Positions 1-5,889 of a stretch of DNA of 11,546 bases are shown here, piece by piece; position 1 is the stretch's first letter, and each line of letters opens with the position of its first letter. The notes beneath the pieces are model-generated. The model saw only the letters and a program-made list of their open reading frames with translations, searched no databases and had not been told where the DNA came from. The position numbers and the translations under genes are program-made. The stretch is from positions 1-11,546 of the forward strand of contig DAICZK010000037.1 in the NCBI GenBank assembly GCA_027311185.1. The letters are read 5' to 3'. The stretch is from Sulfuriferula sp. (GTDB lineage: Bacteria; Pseudomonadota; Gammaproteobacteria; Burkholderiales; Sulfuriferulaceae).

Positions 1-289
1 AACTCAGCAATTCCACGGTAACGTTTTCGGCACCCATCATGGTCTGGCAAGCCAGGCGCGATTTGGAGCTGACGCCAACGATGCTGTCGAGTTTTTCGTT
101 CTCCAGGCGCTGCGGTTTGGACAGACTTTTGCGGCCTTCCTGTATATAAATGTGACAGGAACCGCATTCGGCTTTGCCTTCGCATTTATGCATGATTTTT
201 TCGCCAGCCTGCATAATCGCGGCAAGCAAACTGATTCCAGCATCGACTTCGACCGTTTTACCGCTGGGTTGTATGGTTAACTGGGACAT
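1..289 (-). CDS. 2Fe-2S plant-type ferredoxin (partial, C-terminus beyond window edge)
   Basis: The frame runs from the ATG at 289-287 to the window edge with no stop, giving 96 residues beginning MSQLTIQPSG. It is a small beta-grasp ferredoxin. Cysteines at residues 36, 42, 45 and 81 form the C-X5-C-X2-C...C pattern that holds a [2Fe-2S] cluster, seen as CEGKAECGSC and later LACQ. Family knowledge says such proteins carry single electrons. In nif operons similar ferredoxins are thought to serve nitrogenase or Fe-S assembly, and that role here is inference from context. An AAGGAG ribosome site lies about 8 bases before the ATG. It follows the SIR2-like gene after 43 bases, so it is probably the next gene of the same transcript. 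The missing C-terminus should be short, since all four ligands are already present. The spacing resembles adrenodoxin/ISC-type more than chloroplast-type ferredoxins. Confidence 0.9.
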   Translation of the reverse strand, partial: MSQLTIQPSGKTVEVDAGISLLAAIMQAGEKIMHKCEGKAECGSCHIYIQEGRKSLSKPQRLENEKLDSIVGVSSKSRLACQTMMGAENVTVELLS

Positions 290-332
290 ACTGTAAACTC
301 CTTACTGAAAAATATAAACAAAAAACAAAAAA

Positions 333-1184
333 TCAAGCTGCGTCGACCAACTGCTCCTGCGTCAGTATCGCCGCGAATTCTGCTAACGGCATATAAATCG
401 GCTGGATATTCTGCTCGGTGAGGAAACGTAATTCGTTGCGCGTAGGCTCGCAAGACAGCACGGCCCAGTGTTGATCGGACGAACGTTTCATGATCTGGCG
501 CGCGAAAGTACGCTGCAACTGATCGTTAAAACGACAGCCCAGAAACAGGAAATGGCGGCCGGCGCGCAGCGACTGCACCCGCGCCGGAATAGGCGTCTGG
601 ATGTCGATCTCGGTCAGCACTTCGACATAATCCGAATCGGAAACGAGATAATTGGCGGCCGGGCGCACGCAGCCTATAGGCTGGTATAGCAGGCTGCTCC
701 AGGTTTCGGCTTCAGCCTCGGTAGCGGGGCTGCCGTTGGCGTGGAAATATGCCGTCCACTGACCGAAATGCTCGGCTTGCGACAAACCCTGCACCAGTCC
801 CCAGTTACTGCGTGCGGCAAACGCGTTTTGCGGGGCATCGTCGTACCAGGCGGCAACCAGCAGTGAGAGCGTCGGCAACGATGCGAAATAATTATGCAAC
901 GCCGACGGCGTAACGCTGGGCTCGAACGCAGCGTTCATCAGACTGGTCAGCGTCTTGCGGTGTTTGAAGTTCTCGATGAACTGCGCGGCTGAAGTCAAGC
1001 GCTTGCGGATTTTGTGCGGCACCGTGACTTTTGCCGTCATCAGTTCGGCCAGCGCCTCGGGAGTAGCCGGCACCGGCGAGCCGTGGGCGATTAGATCGAG
1101 CATACCGGGTCCGAAATAGGGAATAATGCGATCATGGGCAAGGCCTTCGATCAACGGTCTGAGTAAGGTAGCGGTATCAGTCAT
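333..1184 (-). CDS. SIR2-like (SIR2_2-type) protein of the nif operon, catalytic residues apparently lost
   Basis: This 283-residue soluble protein resembles the SIR2-like family of NAD-binding Rossmann proteins. An N-terminal GPG loop (IIPYFGPGM, residues 20-28) sits where sirtuins have GAG. The stretch VAAWYDD (110-116) matches the usual TTNYDD segment, and a C-terminal SDSDYVEVL...FLFLGCRFND block (182-221) is typical of SIR2_2 proteins. Catalytic SIR2 proteins use the Asn of the TTN segment and a His in a later LHG motif. Here those places hold Trp113 and YQPIG (167-171). I infer that NAD hydrolysis or deacylation is unlikely and that the protein may bind a nucleotide or a partner instead. 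The ATG at 1184 has only a weak GAAAG ribosome site. The gene follows the DegT-like gene after 34 bases and precedes a ferredoxin. The family assignment is fairly secure; the role is unknown. Confidence 0.78.
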   Translation of the reverse strand: MTDTATLLRPLIEGLAHDRIIPYFGPGMLDLIAHGSPVPATPEALAELMTAKVTVPHKIRKRLTSAAQFIENFKHRKTLTSLMNAAFEPSVTPSALHNYFASLPTLSLLVAAWYDDAPQNAFAARSNWGLVQGLSQAEHFGQWTAYFHANGSPATEAEAETWSSLLYQPIGCVRPAANYLVSDSDYVEVLTEIDIQTPIPARVQSLRAGRHFLFLGCRFNDQLQRTFARQIMKRSSDQHWAVLSCEPTRNELRFLTEQNIQPIYMPLAEFAAILTQEQLVDAA

Positions 1185-1218
1185 GACGAGCTTTCAATGT
1201 TTGGCAAAAAACAAGCCG

Positions 1219-2370
1219 TTAATAAATGGCGGCACCTGCACCGACGTTAATCGATGAATCCTTGGTCGTAGTGACGATAAAGAGCACCGTGTCTTTATCC
1301 AGATGTGCGTGAAACGGTAACGACAACGAACGATCGGCGATTTTTTCGGTCACGAACAGATCGCCTTTCCTGTAACCCAGCGTACTGTAGTAATACTGAA
1401 GATGCAGCGGATTACAGAACGCGGGTACTTCGATCTGCGCAGTCAGGAGGTCATCGACGATCTGGTTGCGTGCGCTGCGGGTAAAACGGGTTCCCAGATG
1501 GATAAGATAAACCATCCAGTGCACCTCATCGACCTCGGGCGCGACATACGCCGGCTTGATGCCCTCGAACGATTGTATGTATTCGCTGTAATAGCTTTCC
1601 ACGCGTTTGCGCCGCGCCAGTATTTCATCCAGCCGATCCAGTTGCGCGAGACCCAGCGCGGCGGCCATGTCGCTAATGGATGCCTGATACGGCACGCGCC
1701 CCGCGATGGAAATCGAAAATCGCTCATCCAGGCTGCGACTGCGCGTATAACGCAGCTCACTGGCAAGCTGATGATCGTCGGTCACTATCATCGCGCCTTC
1801 GCCGCAGACCAGCGCAGACGGCTGCGAGAAATCGAAAATTGCCAGGTCGCCGAACGTGCCGACCAGTTCGCCGTGATAACGCGAGCCGATCGCCTCGGTG
1901 GAATCCTCGATCAGTTTCAGACCGTGCAAATCGGCCAGCGCCCGAAACGGCCGCCATGCCGCCGGGTGCCCGTTGGTATTGCCTACCAACAGCGCGCGGG
2001 TTCGAGGCGTAATTTTCGCCGCCGCCTTGTCGACCGCCATCGTGCCCGACCAGTAATCGATGTCGGCAAACACCGGCGTCGCGCCGACCAGCACTATCGC
2101 ATGCGCTATCTGGTGCCAGGAATAGGCGCTCGCGATCACCTCGTCACCCGGCCCGATGCCGAGCGCGCGCAGGGCCACCATCAATGCCGCGGTACCGTTC
2201 GCGACTGCGATGCCGTAGCGCCGGTCCAGGCTTTCAGCGAAGGCATCCTCGAATTTCTCGACCACTTCGCCCGCCGAGATGCGCGAGGATTTGAGTACCT
2301 CTGCTACAGCATCGAGTTCGGTCTTGCTGATGTCAGGGTCGGTCAAGACGATCCAGTCTTCGGTTTCCAT
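1219..2370 (-). CDS. DegT/DnrJ/EryC1/StrS-fold protein lacking the PLP lysine
   Basis: The 383-residue product has the fold-type-I architecture of DegT sugar aminotransferases. Recognisable parts are the N-terminal SSGRIS-like segment (SSRISAGEVVEKFE, 28-41), the NGTAAL motif (58-63), GDEVIASAYSW (75-85), the PLP-contacting aspartate in LIEDSTEAIGS (153-163), the GEGAMIVTDD segment (190-199) and the conserved helix ISDMAAALGLAQLDRLDEIL. In active members the segment before GEGG reads SFxxTK, whose Lys forms the Schiff base with PLP. Here it reads DFSQPSALVCGEG, with Ser185 in place of Lys, so ordinary transamination is unlikely. The start at 2370 is chosen because a GTGGAG site lies 9 bases upstream and family similarity begins there. 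An upstream in-frame start at 2439 would add 23 unrelated residues. The gene follows the 87-residue gene by 5 bases. Its substrate and role in nitrogen fixation are unknown. Confidence 0.88.
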   Translation of the reverse strand: METEDWIVLTDPDISKTELDAVAEVLKSSRISAGEVVEKFEDAFAESLDRRYGIAVANGTAALMVALRALGIGPGDEVIASAYSWHQIAHAIVLVGATPVFADIDYWSGTMAVDKAAAKITPRTRALLVGNTNGHPAAWRPFRALADLHGLKLIEDSTEAIGSRYHGELVGTFGDLAIFDFSQPSALVCGEGAMIVTDDHQLASELRYTRSRSLDERFSISIAGRVPYQASISDMAAALGLAQLDRLDEILARRKRVESYYSEYIQSFEGIKPAYVAPEVDEVHWMVYLIHLGTRFTRSARNQIVDDLLTAQIEVPAFCNPLHLQYYYSTLGYRKGDLFVTEKIADRSLSLPFHAHLDKDTVLFIVTTTKDSSINVGAGAAIY

Positions 2371-2375
2371 GAGGT

Positions 2376-2639
2376 TCAGCTCCACGCGGCGAGTATCACG
2401 CCCGTGGCAACCCCGGGCTCGTCTATCATGCGCCAGCAATGATTGCTGGTGTCAACCAGAAACACGTCGAACTCGCCGATACGCCGATACGGCGTTTCGT
2501 GACGCATGTCGGCTGCATCGCAGCGCGACACCGTCAGATCTGGAAAAGACGCCCGCACCACCGGTACGGGGTTGCCGCCAGCAGGAACAGCCAGCAGCAA
2601 TGCCGCCAGTTCATCGATTCGCTCAGCTTCAATAGCCAT
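2376..2639 (-). CDS. small uncharacterised protein between nifT and the DegT-like gene
   Basis: An 87-residue acidic protein begins MAIEAERIDELAALL and ends GVILAAWS. I do not recognise a characterised family. It may be one of the small nif-cluster DUF families that follow nifT. It has no membrane segment or signal peptide. A charged N-terminal helix (residues 2-15) is followed by a compact alpha/beta region with FDVFLVDTSNHCWRMID near the C-terminus. Two cysteines are present but do not form a cluster motif. The ATG at 2639 is one base after the nifT stop, with a GGGAGA site inside the end of nifT, so translation is probably coupled. The stop is 5 bases before the DegT-like start. The same frame stays open upstream to 2828, but that part is an arginine- and tryptophan-rich shadow of nifT. 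The tight packing makes this a real gene of unknown function. Confidence 0.82.
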   Translation of the reverse strand: MAIEAERIDELAALLLAVPAGGNPVPVVRASFPDLTVSRCDAADMRHETPYRRIGEFDVFLVDTSNHCWRMIDEPGVATGVILAAWS

Positions 2640-2640
2640 G

Positions 2641-2850
2641 TCATTCTCCCACTTTACGCGCGTCGACCGTGATCGGCAGCGCCGTGTCGGCCGCCAGCGC
2701 CGGCAGCTCCAGCTGCAGTCCGTTGCCGAGCGTGATGATGCCGCCCCACATCGTCGGCGTATCCATCGCGACGATGGGCTCCTCAAGATCCTTTTTCGGT
2801 ACGTAGGCCGATAATGCGCCGGCAGCATTTTTACGGATCATAATTTTCAT
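2641..2850 (-). CDS. nifT: NifT/FixU family protein
   Basis: The 69-residue product beginning MKIMIRKN matches the whole length of NifT/FixU. The diagnostic stretches are YVPKKDLEEPIVAMD (16-30), the WGG turn (35-37) and the C-terminal LPITVDAR (59-66). NifT is a small protein encoded in many nif clusters; its exact biochemical role is not established and it is usually dispensable for nitrogen fixation. A longer reading from a TTG at 2868 is possible, but the family starts at MK-MIR, so the ATG at 2850 is preferred. The ribosome site is weak (TTGGAAA). The gene lies 32 bases after the nifS stop and one base before the next small gene, consistent with a single transcript nifS-nifT-unknown. Confidence 0.94.
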   Translation of the reverse strand: MKIMIRKNAAGALSAYVPKKDLEEPIVAMDTPTMWGGIITLGNGLQLELPALAADTALPITVDARKVGE

Positions 2851-2882
2851 ATTCAGATTTCCAATCAACGACTAAAATTCCA

Positions 2883-4034
2883 TCAAGCGGCGATTCCGGC
2901 CAATGGTCGTACCATATTCGGCAACACTTCAAGGAGACGCTCCACCTCTTCCATCGTGTTGTAACGGCTCAATGAAAAACGCACGGCGGCGAGGGCCTGA
3001 TCCGGCGATTGCCCCATCGCCAGCAAAACATGCGACGGCTCGGTACCTCCCGCGGTACAAGCGGACCCGCTGGAGACGCAGATACCGGATTTATCCAGCC
3101 TGTCGAGTACGATCTCGGCGTTGATGAGACCAAAACGCATGTTGCTCGTATTCGCCACTCGCGCAACGTTGCCAGAGTTAACCTGCGCGAACGGCAGCGT
3201 TTGCGCAATTTTCTGCTCCAGATAATCGCGCATGCCACGGATACGTTGCCCGTCTACCTCAAGACGTATCATCGCCTGCTCTGCCGCCACGCCCAGTCCG
3301 ACGATGGAGGCAACATTTTCGGTACCACCGCGCCGCCCGCGTTCCTGGTGGCCGGACAACAATGCCGGCAGTTTGAAGCCCTTGCGCACGAACAGCACGC
3401 CTATGCCTTTGGCGGCGTGAAGCTTATGCCCTGAAAACGACAGCATGTCGATCGGCAACTGGCCGAGCTGTATAGGCAAACGCCCTACTGCCTGTACCGC
3501 GTCGGTATGAAACGGCACCCCGCATTCGGCAGCAATCGCTGCTGCCTGCGCTACCGGCAGAACGACGCCGGTTTCGTTATTTACCCACATCATGCTCACC
3601 AGCGCGGTCTGTGGCGTGACCGCGGCGCGCAGCGCGTCGAGATCCGGCAGCCCGTCGCTGTCGACGGCGATTTCGGTGACACTCACGCCCTCGCGAATCA
3701 GACGCGCGAGCAGCAAACGAGTCGAAGGATGCTCCACCGCGCTGACCACCACGTGCCGCCGCGACGGGTCACGCGCCAGCGCGCCCAGTATGGCCAGATG
3801 GTTGCTCTCGGTCGCGCCACTGGTAAAAACGATTTCGGCCAATGTCGCACCGAGCAGCACCGCTACCTTCGCACGCGCTTCCAGCACCATCTGCTTGGCC
3901 GCCGCACCAGCCTTGTGCTGGCTGGACGGATTGCCGTAACACTCCGCAAGACACATCGTCATTGCCGCGACGACTTCTTCCGCCACCGGCGCAGTCGCGT
4001 TGTTATCCATGTAAATCCAGGCGGGATGGGTCAT
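2883..4034 (-). CDS. nifS: Cysteine desulfurase NifS
   Basis: A 383-residue pyridoxal-phosphate enzyme that removes sulfur from L-cysteine and passes it as persulfide to Fe-S scaffolds. Visible motifs are YMDNNATAP at the N-terminus, TSGATESN (71-78), His101 in VEHPS, the PLP aspartate in FHTDAVQ (Asp178), the Schiff-base lysine in SFSGHKLHAAKG (Lys204), RGGTEN (235-240) and the catalytic cysteine loop SSGSACTAGG (Cys326). The short SACTAGG loop is typical of the NifS/IscS class rather than SufS. Length and motif order match NifS. The ATG overlaps the stop of the upstream gene as ATGA, so the two are translationally coupled. nifU, the usual partner, is not adjacent here; nifT follows instead. 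The context makes NifS more likely than housekeeping IscS. The enzyme should supply sulfur for NifB and nitrogenase clusters. Confidence 0.96.
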   Translation of the reverse strand: MTHPAWIYMDNNATAPVAEEVVAAMTMCLAECYGNPSSQHKAGAAAKQMVLEARAKVAVLLGATLAEIVFTSGATESNHLAILGALARDPSRRHVVVSAVEHPSTRLLLARLIREGVSVTEIAVDSDGLPDLDALRAAVTPQTALVSMMWVNNETGVVLPVAQAAAIAAECGVPFHTDAVQAVGRLPIQLGQLPIDMLSFSGHKLHAAKGIGVLFVRKGFKLPALLSGHQERGRRGGTENVASIVGLGVAAEQAMIRLEVDGQRIRGMRDYLEQKIAQTLPFAQVNSGNVARVANTSNMRFGLINAEIVLDRLDKSGICVSSGSACTAGGTEPSHVLLAMGQSPDQALAAVRFSLSRYNTMEEVERLLEVLPNMVRPLAGIAA

Positions 4035-4429
4035 TGCCAGAACACCCTTTGCGGATCCTGATTGAGATACGCGATCGCCGTCTGCAGATCAGCCGCATGC
4101 GTATGCAGCTCCCAGCTGTCGTACACGTGATCCTTCTGATACAGCCGCCAAGCCCCCAGGTCAGCCACATATTCGAGCCTGGCGATGTCGACCGTGCCCC
4201 CCTCCGCGTCGATATTACGCGCGCAACAAGGACTGACGATCAGGTAACCCTCGCTGACGGGCAATACCTCGGGCGTGACGTAACGGTAACGCTGCCGTTG
4301 TTCGAGCAATTTCGCAATGCGCCGCAAATCAAGTTCGTTCGGATGCGCGGCCCAGCTTGCCACCCCGGGGCGACGCGCCGCAGGGTCCGCGCCCGCGTGC
4401 TGATGATGGGTCATCCGTCCTTTGTTCAT
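4031..4429 (-). CDS. uncharacterised nif-associated protein (possibly DUF3024-like)
   Basis: A 132-residue soluble protein from the ATG at 4429. The first 25 residues are basic and His-containing (MTHHQH, then RRPG), probably disordered. From about residue 30 a folded region follows: a helix (NELDLRRIAKLLEQRQRYRY), then beta-rich sequence with a CC pair (VSPCCARNID), then WRLYQKDHVYDSWELH. This order of helix, strands and a W-x-x-Y...D...W pattern resembles small DUF3024-type proteins, but that is a weak recognition. The C-terminal part (LQTAIAYLNQDPQRVFWQ) looks helical. The start could also be the ATG at 4414, preceded closely by AAAGGA; an open frame upstream to 4474 overlaps nifZ and is unlikely. 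It begins 11 bases after the second nifZ and ends by ATGA overlap with nifS. Function unknown. Confidence 0.78.
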   Translation of the reverse strand: MNKGRMTHHQHAGADPAARRPGVASWAAHPNELDLRRIAKLLEQRQRYRYVTPEVLPVSEGYLIVSPCCARNIDAEGGTVDIARLEYVADLGAWRLYQKDHVYDSWELHTHAADLQTAIAYLNQDPQRVFWQ

Positions 4430-4440
4430 GATCGTCTCGC

Positions 4441-4692
4441 TCAGGGCGCGAGGGCAAGTTCGTCTTCGAGGCAACCGACGACTCGACCCTGCTCAGGGGA
4501 TGCCATGAATTCGACCATGTAGACGGGGGTGTTGCTGTCGACATGATGCCCAACTTGCACTACTTCGCCCACGGTGCCTTGCGGCACCAGCAGTTCATCC
4601 ACCGCGTAATCGGGATAGGAGCCGTCGTTGACCAGATCAATTTCCGCGACCACGCGCTGCCCCCATTGAAATTTCGCTGTACTCGCATCCAT
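4441..4692 (-). CDS. nifZ: NifZ-family protein, second copy
   Basis: An 83-residue protein that is essentially one NifZ domain. It has FQWGQRVVAEIDLVNDGSYP near the start, a central LVPQGTVGEVVQVGHH and VYMVEFM, and a terminal GCLEDELAL. These align with the first NifZ of this window: YGEKVKSLKTVRNDGTFQG, LVKKGDIGYVTSIG, IYGIEFV and GMCGKELESL. NifZ is a chaperone-like factor needed for full maturation of the second P-cluster in MoFe protein. Whether this divergent copy does the same is inference. The ATG at 4692 has a GACGGAG ribosome site about 9 bases upstream. It lies 95 bases after the first nifZ, a wider and structured gap, and 11 bases before the next gene. It lacks the N-terminal acidic extension and the charged C-terminal tail of the first copy. 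Confidence 0.88.
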   Translation of the reverse strand: MDASTAKFQWGQRVVAEIDLVNDGSYPDYAVDELLVPQGTVGEVVQVGHHVDSNTPVYMVEFMASPEQGRVVGCLEDELALAP

Positions 4693-4747
4693 AACTCAAT
4701 ACTCCGTCAAAATCAGTCCAGATAAAATAAGTCTGCAAAACATTCCG

Positions 4748-4779
4748 CCTGCCATCGCCGCAGGTATCCGGATACCGGA
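4748..4779 (-). repeat. overlapping inverted repeats in the nifZ-nifZ spacer
   Basis: The spacer holds a perfect 14-base palindrome, GGTATCCGGATACC, at 4763-4776. A competing hairpin TCCGG-3-CCGGA lies at 4767-4779, and a second stem CCTGC-7-GCAGG at 4748-4764. Read on the transcript they lie just after the first nifZ stop (4788) and about 55 bases before the second nifZ start. Only a short TTTT follows, so a full terminator is unlikely. I infer an mRNA-stability, processing or attenuating structure, or a REP-like element. Confidence 0.55.
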
Positions 4780-4787
4780 CATCGCAC

Positions 4788-5090
4788 CTATTCCAGATAT
4801 TCTTCCGCCGGTGCGCGGTTCGGCTCCAGCGATTCGAGTTCCTTGCCGCACATGCCGACACGGTAACCATACTCGACGAATTCTATGCCGTAGATATAAA
4901 ACTGCTGCAAAAAGCTCCCTATGCTGGTGACATAACCGATGTCGCCTTTCTTGACCAGTATGTCTCCGATCTCCTTGCCCTGAAACGTGCCATCGTTGCG
5001 CACGGTTTTCAGGCTTTTGACCTTTTCGCCGTAATTGAAAACCGGCGGCCCGGTCAGCTCGACCACATTATCGTCACGACTGATTTTCAT
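4788..5090 (-). CDS. nifZ: NifZ, P-cluster maturation factor
   Basis: A 100-residue soluble protein matching NifZ over most of its length: PPVFNYGEKVKSLKTVRNDG (15-34), DILVKKGDIGYVTSIGSFLQ (43-62), YIYGIEFVEYGYRVGM (65-80) and CGKELESLE. In Azotobacter, NifZ helps convert the second precursor cluster of MoFe protein into a P-cluster. The product is somewhat shorter than the longest NifZ proteins, which carry C-terminal extensions. Its ATG at 5090 lies inside the end of the LRV gene (17-base overlap) with an AAGGGG ribosome site about 8 bases upstream, so translation is probably coupled to the LRV gene. A second NifZ-like gene follows after 95 bases. This copy is the more canonical of the pair, and I take it as the functional NifZ. 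Confidence 0.93.
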   Translation of the reverse strand: MKISRDDNVVELTGPPVFNYGEKVKSLKTVRNDGTFQGKEIGDILVKKGDIGYVTSIGSFLQQFYIYGIEFVEYGYRVGMCGKELESLEPNRAPAEEYLE

Positions 5091-5889
5091 GATAAAGCCC
5101 CTTGTTAACAGAATGCCTGAGGACTATCGACCTCGCCGCCTGCTGGCGCGACGTCACCATTTCGCGTACTGCTTCGTCTTCGTCGACCGACAACCGCGCC
5201 AGCTTGACCACATCAATGCGTTTCGCCACCTCGTAGCGCACGCGCCAGTCAGGATCGTCGAGCAGCATGGCGAGCTGTGTCGCCGACATGCGCCGCACCA
5301 CGACCAAGCGTACCGTAACTGCCTCGTCGTTGGCCATGACGCTGAGCCAATCGATACCGATGCGCTTTGCGACCTCACCGCGCACTTCCGCATCCTCGTC
5401 ATGCACCATCTGCGGCAACAATCCCACCGGCAGGCGGCGCGCGACGATAGTCCGCACGTAATAATCGCTATCGTGCACCATGCTGATCAAATCGGTTTCC
5501 GGCAACCGTGTCGCGACACGAATCCGTACTTCGCGATCCGGGTCCTGTCGCAACTTCATCAACTGCCGCAAAGTCAGACGTTGCGCCGCGCTCCAGCGCA
5601 CTGTCTCGTCCGCATCGTTAATGAGCTGCGGCAAATGAAAAACTTCAACATATTTGGCGGCAATGGCCCGCACCTCGAAATAAGGATGGCGGAGCTGATC
5701 CTTGGCGAGCTTGGGATTCCAGCGGAAAAACCGGTCTATGCGCAAGGCATAACGATCGAACACGCAGGCCAGCTGAGGCTGGCAGCGATTTTCCGCAAGC
5801 AGCTCGCGGTACGAACAGGTCTCGCAGTTCAATGCGCAGCCTTGCCAGTCCACTGCCGCGAAAGCCTCTGTAGTTTCAGTCGTCATCAT
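5074..5889 (-). CDS. LRV-type protein: N-terminal 4Fe-4S domain plus 24-residue helical repeats
   Basis: A 271-residue protein with two parts. The N-terminal domain has a cysteine cluster CALNCETCSYRE...C...C (residues 18, 22, 25, 36, 42), fitting the Fe-S domain of leucine-rich-repeat-variant (LRV) proteins first seen beside nitrogen-fixation genes of Azotobacter vinelandii. From about residue 68 there are seven consecutive 24-residue repeats, each starting with an acidic DxD-like turn followed by xVRxxVAxRL (for example DPDREVRIRVATRL, DSDYYVRTIVARRL, DEDAEVRGEVAKRI), plus a partial eighth. LRV proteins form a right-handed superhelix of alternating helices; their partner is unknown. Start choice: two adjacent ATGs at 5889 and 5886, overlapping the TPR gene end by 11-14 bases; an in-frame TTG at 5934 is less likely. 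The gene overlaps nifZ by 17 bases, so the TPR-LRV-nifZ genes are translationally linked. Family assignment is strong; function is inferred. Confidence 0.9.
   Translation of the reverse strand: MMTTETTEAFAAVDWQGCALNCETCSYRELLAENRCQPQLACVFDRYALRIDRFFRWNPKLAKDQLRHPYFEVRAIAAKYVEVFHLPQLINDADETVRWSAAQRLTLRQLMKLRQDPDREVRIRVATRLPETDLISMVHDSDYYVRTIVARRLPVGLLPQMVHDEDAEVRGEVAKRIGIDWLSVMANDEAVTVRLVVVRRMSATQLAMLLDDPDWRVRYEVAKRIDVVKLARLSVDEDEAVREMVTSRQQAARSIVLRHSVNKGLYHENQS

Noticed and set aside
1402..2442. 346-codon plus-strand open frame opposite the DegT-like gene
   Set aside because: The translation is Arg/His/Gln-rich with no family features, and it lies wholly antisense to a well-supported gene.
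2851..2868. Upstream TTG start for nifT adding six residues
   Set aside because: NifT family proteins begin at MK-MIR, and the ATG at 2850 fits that start.
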